Assembly (NCBI GenBank): GCA_028690155.1
Contig: JAQVBU010000002.1
Span: 147,282-211,281, forward strand
Direction of reading: 5' to 3'
Length of the DNA stretch: 64,000 bases
DNA from: Alphaproteobacteria bacterium
Lineage (GTDB): Bacteria > Pseudomonadota > Alphaproteobacteria > UBA9219
The translations under genes and the position numbers were made by a program. The notes beneath the pieces are model-generated. The model was given only the letters and a program-made list of their open reading frames with translations, was not told where the DNA came from and searched no databases. Below are positions 17,662-26,316 of this stretch, piece by piece (within the stretch, counting starts at the first letter, position 1; each line of letters starts with the position of its first letter).

Positions 17662-18055
17662 GTCAGACGGTCGGATGATCGCTTGCCTTCGGGCAAGAGG
17701 AAAGTCCGGGCTTCAGGGGAGAAGGGTGCCGGGTAACGCCCGGTTGAGGCGACTCAAAGGAAAGTGCCACAGAAAAAAGACTACCCGTTTTTCGAAACGG
17801 GAAAAGGTGAAAAGGTGCGGTAAAAGCGCACCGCGGGTCCGGTAACGGACACGGCATGGAAAACCCCGCCCGAAGCAAAACCAAATAGGAACCGCACAGC
17901 GCAAACGAAGGCTTCGGCTTATACGTGCGCGACGTTTTTCCCCACGAGCGGTTCGGGTAGGTTGCTTGAGGCGGCTGGAAACGGCCGTCCTAGATGAATG
18001 ATCATCCGCGCACCGCAAGGATGCGCGACAAAACCCGGCTTATAGACTGTCTGAC
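17662..18055 (+). ncRNA. rnpB: RNase P RNA (class A)
   Basis: The catalytic RNA of RNase P. The 5' GTCAGAC pairs with a 3' GTCTGAC to make helix P1. Conserved regions are visible: GAGGAAAGTCCGGGC (CR I), a GCCACAGAAAA segment (CR II), GGTAGGTTGCTTGA, the TAGATGAATGATCATC part and the 3' ACAAAACCCGGCTTATAG (CR V). The length of about 394 nt is normal. A run of T follows directly and probably ends transcription. Confidence 0.96.
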
Positions 18056-18067
18056 GCTTTTTTTGCC

Positions 18068-18877
18068 TTACGCCGCCGAAGAGGCCTCGCGGATCAGCGT
18101 GACAAGAGGCTTGTGGATTTCGGCATTGCTGGCGATAAGCGAGCCGGTTTTCATGAAGTCTTCCTTAGGTTGGATCGGAGCGACAAAGCCACCCGCTTCC
18201 TTGACAAGAAGAACTCCTGCCGCGCAATCCCACGGATACAAGGCTTCTTCCCAGAAACCATCGTAACGACCGGCCGCGACATAGGCCAAATCCAAAGCCG
18301 CTGAACCGAACCGGCGAATGCCAGCCACCTTAGGCATAACCGCCGCCATTTGCGGAAGAAAATTTTTCTTTCTTTCGAGCGTTCCCTTGAAAGGAATGCC
18401 TGTGGCAATAAGGCAGCTTGAAAAATCCTTGCGGCCCGACACCCGGAGGCGTCTGTTGGCCCCGTAAGCGCCTGTGCCCTTCTCGGCCCAAAAGGTCTCA
18501 GCCTTGATCGGATCGAAGACGAGCCCAGCGATCAGCTCGCCCGCCCGTTCGGCCGCGATCGAAATGGACCAATGACCAAGGCCGTGCAAGAAATTCGACG
18601 TGCCGTCCAACGGATCGACGATCCAGCGCTCTTCCTTGCCCGAAGAATCCGGCTCCCCATCCTGCTCTTCCATTAAAAAGCCGAAGCTAGGCCGAGCCTT
18701 GCCTAACTCTTCGCGCAAAATACGCTGCGCGTTCAGATCGGCCGTGCTGACAAAATCACCGGGGCCTTTACGCGACACCTGAAGATTTTCGACTTCACCG
18801 AAATCGTGCACAAGTCCCTTCGCCGCCTTCTCGGCAGCTTTGAACATAACATTCATCAACGCAGAACGAATCGGCAT
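18068..18877 (-). CDS. Inositol monophosphatase family protein (SuhB-like)
   Basis: A Mg-dependent, Li-sensitive phosphatase fold, likely acting on inositol-1-phosphate or a related sugar phosphate. Metal-binding motifs are MEEQDGE, the signature WIVDPLDGTSNFLHG, and WDCAAGVLLVKEAGG at the C-terminus. I chose the ATG at 18877 because the conserved sequence starts here (MPIRSALMNVMFKAAE); the upstream part of the open frame lies antisense within efp. It ends 13 bases from the rnpB 3' end in convergent orientation. SuhB also affects ribosome RNA processing in E. coli; whether this holds here is unknown. Confidence 0.92.
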   Translation of the reverse strand: MPIRSALMNVMFKAAEKAAKGLVHDFGEVENLQVSRKGPGDFVSTADLNAQRILREELGKARPSFGFLMEEQDGEPDSSGKEERWIVDPLDGTSNFLHGLGHWSISIAAERAGELIAGLVFDPIKAETFWAEKGTGAYGANRRLRVSGRKDFSSCLIATGIPFKGTLERKKNFLPQMAAVMPKVAGIRRFGSAALDLAYVAAGRYDGFWEEALYPWDCAAGVLLVKEAGGFVAPIQPKEDFMKTGSLIASNAEIHKPLVTLIREASSAA

Positions 18878-18917
18878 CGCCGTCCTTGCCCCTTTTCTTA
18901 AAAAAACCGCCGAAAAA

Positions 18918-19484
18918 TCAGTCGCGAGCCCGTTCGACATAGGACCCGTCGGCCGTGTTGACGACAACGCGCGTTCCGGCCTCGACAAAAGGAGGAACCA
19001 TCGTGCGTACGCCGTTCGACAACATCGCGGGCTTGTACGACGAAGCCGCCGTCTGCCCTTTGACGACAGGATCGGCCTCAACCAACTCCAAGACAACCGT
19101 CGCCGGAAGCTCAACCGACAAAGGCGATCCTTCGTAGGTCATGACCTTGCAAACCATGGACTCCGTCAGAAAAGCGACCGGATCGCCAATCACATCCTTG
19201 GGAATCGTCATCTGCTCGAACGTCTCCTGATCCATGAACGTGTAATCGTCACCGGACGCAAAAAGATACTGCATCTCGTGCTCTTGAAGTTGGACCTTCT
19301 CGACGGATTCCTGCGTACGGAAACGAACATTTGTCTTGATGCCGGTGCGCACATCGCGCATTTCGACTTGGATAATGGCGTTTCCCTTGCCGGGAATCAT
19401 AATTTCGCTTTTTATAACGGCCCAAAGTTTGCCGTTATAATCAATGACATGGCCCTTCCTGAGGGTATTGGCGTCAACTTGCAT
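18918..19484 (-). CDS. efp: Elongation factor P
   Basis: Ribosomal factor that relieves stalling at proline runs. Three OB-like domains in 188 aa; the modified-residue loop shows K33 in MIPGKGNAI, so lysine modification (EpmA-type) or none at all is expected rather than rhamnosylated arginine. C-terminal GTRVVVNTADGSYVERARD is typical. I chose the ATG at 19484 (MQVDANTLRKG) as the family start; a TTG three codons upstream is possible. No efficient Shine-Dalgarno is visible. It lies 40 bases upstream of the inositol phosphatase gene, likely in one transcript. Confidence 0.96.
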   Translation of the reverse strand: MQVDANTLRKGHVIDYNGKLWAVIKSEIMIPGKGNAIIQVEMRDVRTGIKTNVRFRTQESVEKVQLQEHEMQYLFASGDDYTFMDQETFEQMTIPKDVIGDPVAFLTESMVCKVMTYEGSPLSVELPATVVLELVEADPVVKGQTAASSYKPAMLSNGVRTMVPPFVEAGTRVVVNTADGSYVERARD

Positions 19485-19758
19485 GAGATTCAATCACGGT
19501 TGTGGGTTAAATAAGAGCGAAAGCGACATAGCATCAAGGAAACCAAAGCGCAACAAAATCCCCTTTTTTCAAGCCCTAACCCTTATCCCCCACCCCAAAA
19601 AGTCGCGCCGCCCCTACCCTAATGCCGCGAAAGGTGTTGCTTTTTTCCTGCAACGTCAAAGAAACCTTATCCAAAGCCGTTCGGGGGATTGCAAGTTGAG
19701 ACCAACAAAATTAATAAGGAAGGCTATACGTTAGCCTTATCCTCGCATGGAGTCTTTT

Positions 19759-20415
19759 ATGTTTCTCGCCAAAAAATCCTTGGCTTTTTTGACGCTGGTG
19801 TGTCTTGCCGGAGCGGCTATGCCAACCTGGGCCCAAACCGCCGACAAAAGCGCGCGCACGCACGAACAAGCCATGACCGTCGCGGAAGGAAGATTTATTC
19901 AAGATCTCGGGGACCGGGCCATAAAAATCGTCGCCGACAAAAAGTTGGACGAAAAAGAACGAAACAAAGCTTTTGGCAATATCTTGAGCGACAGTTTCGA
20001 TTTAAAAACGATCGGTCGCTTCGTGATCGGCCGGACGTGGCGCGTCGCAACCGACGCCCAAAAAGACGAGTATATGAATCTTTTTAAAGCGCTGGTCATC
20101 CGCAATTACGGAAAGAAAATTGCGCTCTACACCAATGAAGGCTTTGTCGTCGTCGGAACGCGCCCCGAAACAGACAGGGACACAGTTGTTCTTAGTCAAA
20201 TCACGCACCCTGACGGATCGCCGGCGACCGAGATCGATTGGCGCGTCCGGACCAAGAACGGCAAAAGCGGCGTGATCGACATTGTGGTCGAAGGCGTAAG
20301 CCTAAGCATAACGCAGAAACAGGAATACGCCTCCGTGATCCAAAACAACGGTGGCAAAATCGAAGGGCTTCTCGATGTGATGCGCAAGCAACTGGACACG
20401 CCCCAAGACGAGTAG
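19759..20415 (+). CDS. MlaC/Ttg2D-family phospholipid-binding protein
   Basis: Periplasmic substrate-binding protein of the Mla lipid transport family. A signal peptide is visible at the start (FLAKKSLAFLTLVCLAGAA, cleavage near TWAQ). The mature part has FDLKTIGRFVIGRTWRVAT and KALVIRNYGKKI, with SGVIDIVVEGVSLSITQKQE near the C-terminus, as in MlaC. I chose the ATG at 19759 with GGAG 8 bases upstream. Other Mla genes (MlaD, MlaE, MlaF) are not in the window, so it may work with a remote transporter or as a hopanoid/Mla-like orphan. Confidence 0.85.
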   Translation: MFLAKKSLAFLTLVCLAGAAMPTWAQTADKSARTHEQAMTVAEGRFIQDLGDRAIKIVADKKLDEKERNKAFGNILSDSFDLKTIGRFVIGRTWRVATDAQKDEYMNLFKALVIRNYGKKIALYTNEGFVVVGTRPETDRDTVVLSQITHPDGSPATEIDWRVRTKNGKSGVIDIVVEGVSLSITQKQEYASVIQNNGGKIEGLLDVMRKQLDTPQDE

Positions 20416-20427
20416 ACCTTCGAACGC

Positions 20428-20994
20428 CTAGTTCACGGCCGAAAGAAGGGCCAACTCTTCCAACACTTCAAAGTGATTGTCGAAATCGCCCGTCGGGATG
20501 GGCTTAAGCGTGTGTTCAATGTCCGCTCGCACGCGACGAACGGCATCAATTTCCATCTTTAAATAATCACACATGTTCATCATGTCGCGCAGCATAAAAT
20601 AACGTTCGACATGAACGCAAAGGCGCAACGTCAGTTCGGCCATGTCCAAAGGTTTCGTCAAAAAATCATCCGCCCCGCAGGACAAAGCCCGAAGGCGCGA
20701 AGCTCTATCTTCGGAAGAGGTCTGGATGATGATCGGCATTTTGGGAATCGTCTCGTCTTGACGCACCCTCTCGCAATACCCGAATCCGTCCACGTTGGGC
20801 ATCTGAAGATCCAAAAGAACCAGATCGGGATGAAGATCTCGCGTTTTCTGCATGGCGTCCGCGCCGTCGTCGGCCGTGAAAAGGTTCGTAAATCCTGCTT
20901 TCCTTAAGGCCTCCATAATAAGACGGCGATCAAAGGGACTGTCATCGACAATCAGGATGCGAGCATAAGCAAATCTTGTTGCACGAGTCGCCAT
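20428..20994 (-). CDS. Response regulator (receiver domain with short C-terminal helix)
   Basis: A single receiver (REC) domain covers about residues 10-130: the acidic pair in ILIVDDSPFDRR, the phospho-acceptor Asp in LVLLDLQMPNVDG, a Thr/Ser in IIIQTSSED, and the Lys in DFLTKPLDM. The remaining 50 residues look helical and carry no DNA-binding domain. It may signal to a partner protein, as in PleD- or DivK-like systems. It is convergent with the MlaC gene and has no adjacent kinase. Confidence 0.9.
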   Translation of the reverse strand: MATRATRFAYARILIVDDSPFDRRLIMEALRKAGFTNLFTADDGADAMQKTRDLHPDLVLLDLQMPNVDGFGYCERVRQDETIPKMPIIIQTSSEDRASRLRALSCGADDFLTKPLDMAELTLRLCVHVERYFMLRDMMNMCDYLKMEIDAVRRVRADIEHTLKPIPTGDFDNHFEVLEELALLSAVN

Positions 20995-21209
20995 GGATCC
21001 ATACTCCCTTTCCAGTTGAGAAACGCGTCGCCAATAATCTTTTTGCGATTATCACGATAATTCTTAAAGAACTACCAACGACACCCCAACTGTAAGGCAA
21101 AAACCCGAAACTATTTCAATAAATCAATGGTTTACAAGGATTTAACCATTATTATTCTCTTAACAGCATGGAATCCTTATCGTCGGGGATGCAAGAAAAA
21201 CTAGAAAAA

Positions 21210-21845
21210 TCATGGGGGTGTTACAAGAGAACGCAACTGTTGCTCTTTGGCCGCACGAAAAGAGAAAAGGCAACCACAGTAATTTTGACGGTAAAAAGCC
21301 TCTCGCCGGGCTACGGAATCCATAAGGTCCGCACCACCCTGCTTGCGCCAGTTGATGTCCCAATAGATCAGATCCGGATAAGGTTCGACGGCGCGAAGAC
21401 CGCACGCGTTGACTTGATCCATGTCCTTGTATCGGGAGATGCCTAAACTTGATGTCAATACGGGAAAGGCATTCTCGTGGGCGAAAAGAGCGGCCCGTTC
21501 AAGGCGAAAAGAAAAACATTGCGTGCAACGTTTCCCGCGTTCCGGCTCGTTTTCCAAACCGCGAATCCGTTCGAACCATGCGTCCGTATCGTAATCGGCA
21601 TCGACAAACGGCACAGCGAGCTTTTCCGTAAAACGGACAAGTTCCCTTTTCCTAAGGTCATACTCGCCGCGAGGATGAATGTTGGGATTAAAAAAGAAGA
21701 CGGTAAAGGAGACGCCCGAGGCACGAAGCCGCTCGATGATGCCGCCCGAACAAGGCGCGCAGCAGCAATGGAGCAGAATCTTGGAATCGCCTCCGGGAGG
21801 AGACAAAGGCAGGCACAATGACGTCATGCATGCGAATATAGGCAA
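21210..21845 (-). CDS. queH: Epoxyqueuosine reductase QueH
   Basis: Catalyses the last step of queuosine synthesis in tRNA, the reduction of epoxyqueuosine, in organisms that lack QueG or in addition to it. Cysteine motifs of the DUF208/QueH family are ILLHCCCAPC near residue 25, RCTQCFSFRL in the middle and YRQNYCGCLFS close to the C-terminus, which would bind a [4Fe-4S] and an extra metal. The 211-aa length fits. The start is uncertain: an ATG six codons downstream could also be used, and neither has a clear ribosome-binding site. Confidence 0.92.
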   Translation of the reverse strand: MPIFACMTSLCLPLSPPGGDSKILLHCCCAPCSGGIIERLRASGVSFTVFFFNPNIHPRGEYDLRKRELVRFTEKLAVPFVDADYDTDAWFERIRGLENEPERGKRCTQCFSFRLERAALFAHENAFPVLTSSLGISRYKDMDQVNACGLRAVEPYPDLIYWDINWRKQGGADLMDSVARREAFYRQNYCGCLFSFRAAKEQQLRSLVTPP

Positions 21846-22043
21846 AAAAGATGTTCTTTTTCCATTATCTTTTGCCGTCTGACACGATCTTGCCGTTTGA
21901 AATAGATGAAAAAAATCGCCGGAAACGTTAACAGTTGAGACCGTCCGAACACGATTAAACCGTGCATCGAGCCTAGATTATATGCTAACAACGTCGAGTA
22001 TTTTTATGAGGTCCTTTTTTGTTATTCAAAGGTGAGGAAGACC

Positions 22044-22502
22044 ATGATCCCAACGCCCCACATTTCGGTCGCTTCAAAAGAAACCAAAGATGCAGAGACA
22101 TATAGCATCGACCTTTTGCAAAAGGTCCGTCCTCTTTCAGATTTTCACGCCGCCGCGTTTTTGATCCTAAAACGGTGGCACCCTTCGGAAGAACCAAGCT
22201 CCACGGATTTGGAAGCCCTTATCAAAACAAAACAACCCCTCGCCGGGAACAAGGATGTCGTCGGCTTTATGGCGGAGCATCTCAAACCGGACCAAGCCGT
22301 CCTGATCGAAGACTGGGGCTCCGACCAACTGTACCTCGTCGAAAAACTTGACGACAAAAATTTCGTAACGGCGGTTCGTTTTGGGTCGAAGGGCTGCAAA
22401 CGTATAACCAACATGCCCGTTAGCGACACCATGGACCCAAAGCGCTTCGTCATTTCCTGCCTTTACAAATTGGCACAATCGGCGCCGACCCCTTGTCCTT
22501 AA
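22044..22502 (+). CDS. Orphan protein, first member of a tandem family
   Basis: An unrecognised protein (152 aa). The ATG at 22044 has GTGAGGAAG in front. Its central part, LIKTKQPLA...AVLIEDWGSDQLYLVEK, has the same pattern as the next gene (LFLVER following a KGSDLIIAEKGNSS segment), and the sequence ends with an SCLYKLAQ segment. The two are probably distant tandem duplicates separated by 27 bases. No signal peptide or membrane helix is seen. Function is unknown; a small lineage-specific or host-interaction protein is one speculation. Confidence 0.65.
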   Translation: MIPTPHISVASKETKDAETYSIDLLQKVRPLSDFHAAAFLILKRWHPSEEPSSTDLEALIKTKQPLAGNKDVVGFMAEHLKPDQAVLIEDWGSDQLYLVEKLDDKNFVTAVRFGSKGCKRITNMPVSDTMDPKRFVISCLYKLAQSAPTPCP

Positions 22503-22529
22503 GAATCACAAACCTTTTTGGAGCCTTCC

Positions 22530-22952
22530 ATGCTCGAATCCTGCACGCCCCAAGTCTATTATCTCGACCCGATCTATAACCTCGACGTCCTTCCGAACAA
22601 AGGGGCTAAGGTTTCGCTGTTCAACCGAGCCGCCCTCTTGATAACGGCGCGGCAGGGTCTTTCTCCCGCCCCCTTCAAGGAGGCCATTTTTAATAACCAA
22701 AATCTTATTCCCGCCGAAGCGCAGGGTTCCATGACCAACCTTCTTTCGGAAAGCATGACAAAAGGATCGGACCTCATCATTGCCGAAAAAGGGAACTCTT
22801 CGTTGTTTCTCGTCGAGCGGTTCGCTCCAGTCACAGGAAGAATTACCGGCATTTCTCTGGGAAAAACTCGGAGCACACGAAGGACTGTCCTTACGAATCA
22901 GATTAAAGAAACCAAGGGAACGGTCTGGCGGGTCTCGACCCTAGTGCCCTGA
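22530..22952 (+). CDS. Orphan protein, second member of a tandem family
   Basis: A 140-aa protein with no known family. Start ATG at 22530 preceded by TTTTTGGAG. It contains SMTKGSDLIIAEKGNSSLFL followed by RFAPVTGRITGISLGK, closely matched by the frameshifted copy downstream (GKGSDLIVAGK, then VSLFLVKRLPLETEGVTGV), and more distantly by the gene upstream. It appears to be the best-preserved full-length form of the pair with the copy downstream. The three lie in one orientation within 1.3 kb. Confidence 0.65.
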   Translation: MLESCTPQVYYLDPIYNLDVLPNKGAKVSLFNRAALLITARQGLSPAPFKEAIFNNQNLIPAEAQGSMTNLLSESMTKGSDLIIAEKGNSSLFLVERFAPVTGRITGISLGKTRSTRRTVLTNQIKETKGTVWRVSTLVP

Positions 22953-22971
22953 CGCCCCCGAACCGGGCCCT

Positions 22972-23296
22972 ATGAACGTCTTCACCGAAAACACGTTTGT
23001 CCGCCCAAAAAAGTTTCCATCCACCTTCAATCTTCTTCCGGACGTCATCGGAAAAGGATCCGATCTTATCGTCGCTGGGAAAACGTGTTTCACTGTTTCT
23101 CGTCAAGAGACTCCCTCTCGAAACAGAAGGCGTCACCGGTGTTCTCTTGGAGAAAGACAAGCGTTCCGGTTGCGCCGCACGAGATCAAGAAAGGCGGCGG
23201 TTCTATGTGGATGCTTCCAAGCCCCTAAACGGGCCTAAAGCCGATTTCCCGGAAATGCCCGCCCTGCAGATCGCTGCAACGCTCGACGCGCGGTGA
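22972..23296 (+). pseudogene. Frameshifted third copy of the tandem orphan family
   Basis: Frame one reads MNVFTENTF...GKGSDLIVAGK and then loses similarity. Removing one A from an AAAA run near 23081 restores VSLFLVKRLPLETEGVTGVL in the next frame, matching the preceding gene. The N-terminal part is shorter than in the other copies and no ribosome-binding site is seen. It is thus most likely a decaying duplicate. A base-calling error in the A run cannot be ruled out. Its 3' part overlaps the convergent small gene at 23235-23501. Confidence 0.6.
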
Positions 23297-23501
23297 TTGT
23301 CTCGACCCATGGCGGATTCATGTTGCACCCCATGCCGTTAAGAATCTGCGCGGCTTGTCGCGCTTGCTCAGACGTACTGGGCCCCTGTTCTCCCAACCAA
23401 AAAAGAAACGCCTGATTGTCGTCGAGCCCTTGAGGCTGAGATGTTTTTCTCCACGCGGCAAAGGTGGCAGCCATTTCTTCACTTCTTTCAGAAGCTTTCA
23501 T
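23235..23501 (-). CDS. Small hypothetical protein, 88 aa
   Basis: Not recognised. GAGGA lies 8 bases before the ATG at 23501, supporting the start. The N-terminal half is helical and charged (MKASERSEEMAATFAAWRK) and the middle has AFLFWLGEQGPSTSEQARQ. No signal peptide. It is convergent with the broken orphan copy and overlaps its 3' part by about 60 bases, which again argues that the copy is no longer maintained. Confidence 0.55.
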   Translation of the reverse strand: MKASERSEEMAATFAAWRKTSQPQGLDDNQAFLFWLGEQGPSTSEQARQAAQILNGMGCNMNPPWVETITARRALQRSAGRAFPGNRL

Positions 23502-23684
23502 AAAAAGTTCCTCAAACCGATTTTTAATGACACCGCCTGTTTGTCATAGAACCAACGCAAATAACAGTTTTTTGTTTTCGGTCGTCAAAAATTCGCAGAA
23601 AGGTTAACGCAAGGTTCGTTGCATTTGCGTCCTAGCGGCGTCTCGTGGTAGGAGAACCCTCAGGTTTAACGTTCAAAGAAAACC

Positions 23685-24638
23685 ATGCACGTCTTGGATT
23701 TTGAAAAATCGGTTTCCGATCTGGAAACGAAGATTGAAGAGTTGCGCCACTTGTCGGACGGAGGCCACGTCAACATCGGCGCGGAAATCAGCCGTCTTCA
23801 GGAAAAGGTGGATAAGCAGCTTCGGACTCTGTACGAAAAACTGACGCCCGCGCAGAAAGTCCAAGTTGCGCGCCATCCGGAACGGCCTCACTGCCTCGAC
23901 TATATCAAAGCGCTCATTGAAGACTTCACCCCCTTGTCAGGCGACCGTTTGTTTGGAGACGATCAGGCGATCATCGGGGGACTAGGGCGTTTTCGTGGCG
24001 AGTCGTGTGTCATTATCGGTCAGGAACGCGGTTTCGATACGGAAAGCCGGATCAAGCACAATTTCGGCATGGCCAAACCCGAAGGCTATCGAAAGGCCCA
24101 ACGCCTGATGAGATTGGCGGAACGTTTTTCTCTTCCGATCATCACGTTGGTGGATACGGCCGGCGCCTTTCCGGGGGTCGAAGCCGAAGCGCGCGGCCAA
24201 GCCGAAGCAATCGCACGATCGATTGAAACGTGCCTTGGGGTCAAGGTCCCGTTGGTCAGTTGCATAATCGGCGAAGGCGGGTCAGGCGGCGCGATTGCCT
24301 TGGCGGCCGCCAATCGGGTATTGATGCTGGAACACGCTATTTATTCGGTCATTTCGCCGGAAGGATGCGCGTCGATCCTGTGGCGCAGCGCCTCGCACGC
24401 GGACGAAGCCGCCGCCGCCTTGAAACTGACGGCGCAGGATCTGCTCCAGCTCGGAATCATCGACTCCATCGTCTCCGAACCCGTGGGCGGCGCGCACCGC
24501 GATCCTCAAAAGACGATCAAGGCCGTGGGCGACGCTCTTGAACAATCCCTTGAGGATCTTGTCGGCCTTGACGGCCCCGCCCTTGTGAGCGAACGGCGAA
24601 AAAAGTTTTTGGACATGGGCAAGAAAGGCTTGGCCTAA
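23685..24638 (+). CDS. accA: Acetyl-CoA carboxylase carboxyltransferase subunit alpha
   Basis: Alpha subunit of the carboxyltransferase that makes malonyl-CoA for fatty acid synthesis. Starts [20 protein letters not shown], a helical N-terminus typical of AccA, then [46 protein letters not shown] and [20 protein letters not shown], with the crotonase-like core. Length 317 aa is normal. It is followed by rdgB after four bases, so likely one transcript. AccD and the biotin carboxylase genes are not in the window. Confidence 0.97.
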   Translation: MHVLDFEKSVSDLETKIEELRHLSDGGHVNIGAEISRLQEKVDKQLRTLYEKLTPAQKVQVARHPERPHCLDYIKALIEDFTPLSGDRLFGDDQAIIGGLGRFRGESCVIIGQERGFDTESRIKHNFGMAKPEGYRKAQRLMRLAERFSLPIITLVDTAGAFPGVEAEARGQAEAIARSIETCLGVKVPLVSCIIGEGGSGGAIALAAANRVLMLEHAIYSVISPEGCASILWRSASHADEAAAALKLTAQDLLQLGIIDSIVSEPVGGAHRDPQKTIKAVGDALEQSLEDLVGLDGPALVSERRKKFLDMGKKGLA

Positions 24639-24642
24639 GACT

Positions 24643-25251
24643 ATGGTTTTCGAGCCCCCCTCCCGTCTGGTCATCGCCACGCACAACGACGGTAAATTCC
24701 GGGAGTTTGTCGAACTTCTTCGAGCTTACGTCCCCGACATCGTCTCGGCCAAACAGCTCAATCTGCCCTCGCCAGAGGAAACCGGTTCGACTTTCGAAGA
24801 AAACGCGCTGATCAAAGCGCGCGCCGCCGCTCAAGCGAGCGGATGCATGGCCTTAGCTGACGACAGTGGCCTGTGCGTCAACGCCTTGGGCGGCCGACCC
24901 GGCATTTTTTCGGCGCGTTGGGTCGAAGACAGAAACTTCCAGACCGCTTTCGGAAAGCTTCAGAAAGAGTTGGGCGATTCGCCTGACCGATCGGCTTATT
25001 TTGCCTGCGTCCTGACGCTCTGCCAACCGGACGGCACGTGCGAATCTGTCGAAGGCCGCGTCGATGGAACGCTGGCCCGCGAAGCCCGCGGAACGGGCGG
25101 CCATGGCTATGATCCGCTTTTCATTCCGACGGGTTATACGCAAACCTTCGCCGAGATGGACGAAAAACAGAAAAACGCGTTAAGTCATCGGGGGCGCGCC
25201 GCACGGGCTCTGGTTGAGCGTTTTTTTGTGCAACACAAAAGCACATGTTGA
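24643..25251 (+). CDS. rdgB: XTP/dITP diphosphatase (RdgB/HAM1 family)
   Basis: House-cleaning nucleotidase that hydrolyses deaminated purine triphosphates (dITP, XTP) to monophosphates. Conserved elements are VIATHNDGKFREF, TFEENALIKARAAA, LADDSGLCVNALGGRPGIFSAR (split here into adjoining motifs), GTGGHGYDPLFIP and LSHRGRA. Length of 202 aa is typical. It sits directly behind accA. The start ATG at 24643 is the only good one. Confidence 0.96.
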   Translation: MVFEPPSRLVIATHNDGKFREFVELLRAYVPDIVSAKQLNLPSPEETGSTFEENALIKARAAAQASGCMALADDSGLCVNALGGRPGIFSARWVEDRNFQTAFGKLQKELGDSPDRSAYFACVLTLCQPDGTCESVEGRVDGTLAREARGTGGHGYDPLFIPTGYTQTFAEMDEKQKNALSHRGRAARALVERFFVQHKSTC

Positions 25252-25335
25252 ATCTAATAGCTTTTTCCCTAGTCATCGTTAACCAAAGCTGATAAACCTC
25301 ATCTCTTCACCTCATTATTTGAAGGGTTGAATGCC

Positions 25336-26316
25336 ATGACGAATGCACCAGCTTTTGTTCCGGATGAACCCCCGGAAATCCAAGTCCACTCCCATGACCG
25401 ATATCACGCCGTTATGAAGGCGTGTGAAGGCCTGCCCCCTATCAAGACGGTCATTGTCCATGCGGTCGACAAGACATCCATTGAAGCGGCGGCGGACGCG
25501 GCTAAGGAAAATTTGATCAAGCCCATCCTAACCGGCATGAAGGACAAAATCCTTGCCGTCGCCGCCGAAAACAAAATCGACGTCTCGGGATGGGAAATCG
25601 TGGACACGCCCGATGCTCACGCCTCGGCCATGAAGGCGGTCGAGCTTGCGGCCGCCGGCGAAGCCGACGTGATCATGAAAGGCTCGCTGCACACCGACGA
25701 AGTGCTGGGCCCCGTCGTATCGTCGGCGTCGGGCCTGCGTACCGGACGCCGTTTGTCGCAGTCTTATATCATGGACACGGCGGGCTATCATAAATGGCTC
25801 ATTGTCACGGACGGTGTCGTCAACATCGCGCCGGATCTTATGACGAAAGCCGACATCTGCCGCAACGCGCGCGACATATGGAAAGTTTTAACGAACGAAG
25901 ACCGACTTCCCAAAATCGCCGTCTTGGCTGCCGTCGAAGTCGTTAACCCCAAGATGCAGGCGACCTTGGACGCTGCCGCGCTGTCGAAAATGGCGGATCG
26001 CGGCCAGATCGAAGGGTGCTTGATCGACGGACCGTTGGCTTTCGACAATGCCGTCAGCAAGGAAGCGGCCGCACAGAAAAAGATCACCTCGCCCGTGGCG
26101 GGGGATGCGGACATTCTTCTGGCGCCCGAAATTGAATCGGGCAACATGATGGCCAAGCAGTTAAGCTTCATCAACAAAGCCGACGCGGCAGGAATTATTA
26201 TGGGGGCCAAGGTTCCCATTATCCTGACGAGTCGCGCCGACAATTTGCGGTCGCGTCTGTTATCGTGCGCGATTGCTGTCTTGGTCGTCCATGCTCGTAA
26301 AGAAGGGCGTATCTGA
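25336..26316 (+). CDS. pta: Phosphate acetyl/butyryltransferase (short form)
   Basis: Transfers an acyl group between CoA and phosphate; with the next gene, acetate kinase, it forms the Pta-AckA route that yields ATP from acetyl-CoA during fermentation or overflow. The family pattern is visible in DVIMKGSLHTDEVLGPVV, RLSQSYIMDTAGYHK, and EIESGNMMAKQLSFI. At about 326 aa it is the short catalytic form, lacking the N-terminal regulatory domains of long Pta. I chose the ATG at 25336; a TTG three codons upstream is possible. The stop overlaps the ackA start (TGATG), implying coupling. Phosphate butyryltransferase cannot be excluded. Confidence 0.88.
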   Translation: MTNAPAFVPDEPPEIQVHSHDRYHAVMKACEGLPPIKTVIVHAVDKTSIEAAADAAKENLIKPILTGMKDKILAVAAENKIDVSGWEIVDTPDAHASAMKAVELAAAGEADVIMKGSLHTDEVLGPVVSSASGLRTGRRLSQSYIMDTAGYHKWLIVTDGVVNIAPDLMTKADICRNARDIWKVLTNEDRLPKIAVLAAVEVVNPKMQATLDAAALSKMADRGQIEGCLIDGPLAFDNAVSKEAAAQKKITSPVAGDADILLAPEIESGNMMAKQLSFINKADAAGIIMGAKVPIILTSRADNLRSRLLSCAIAVLVVHARKEGRI

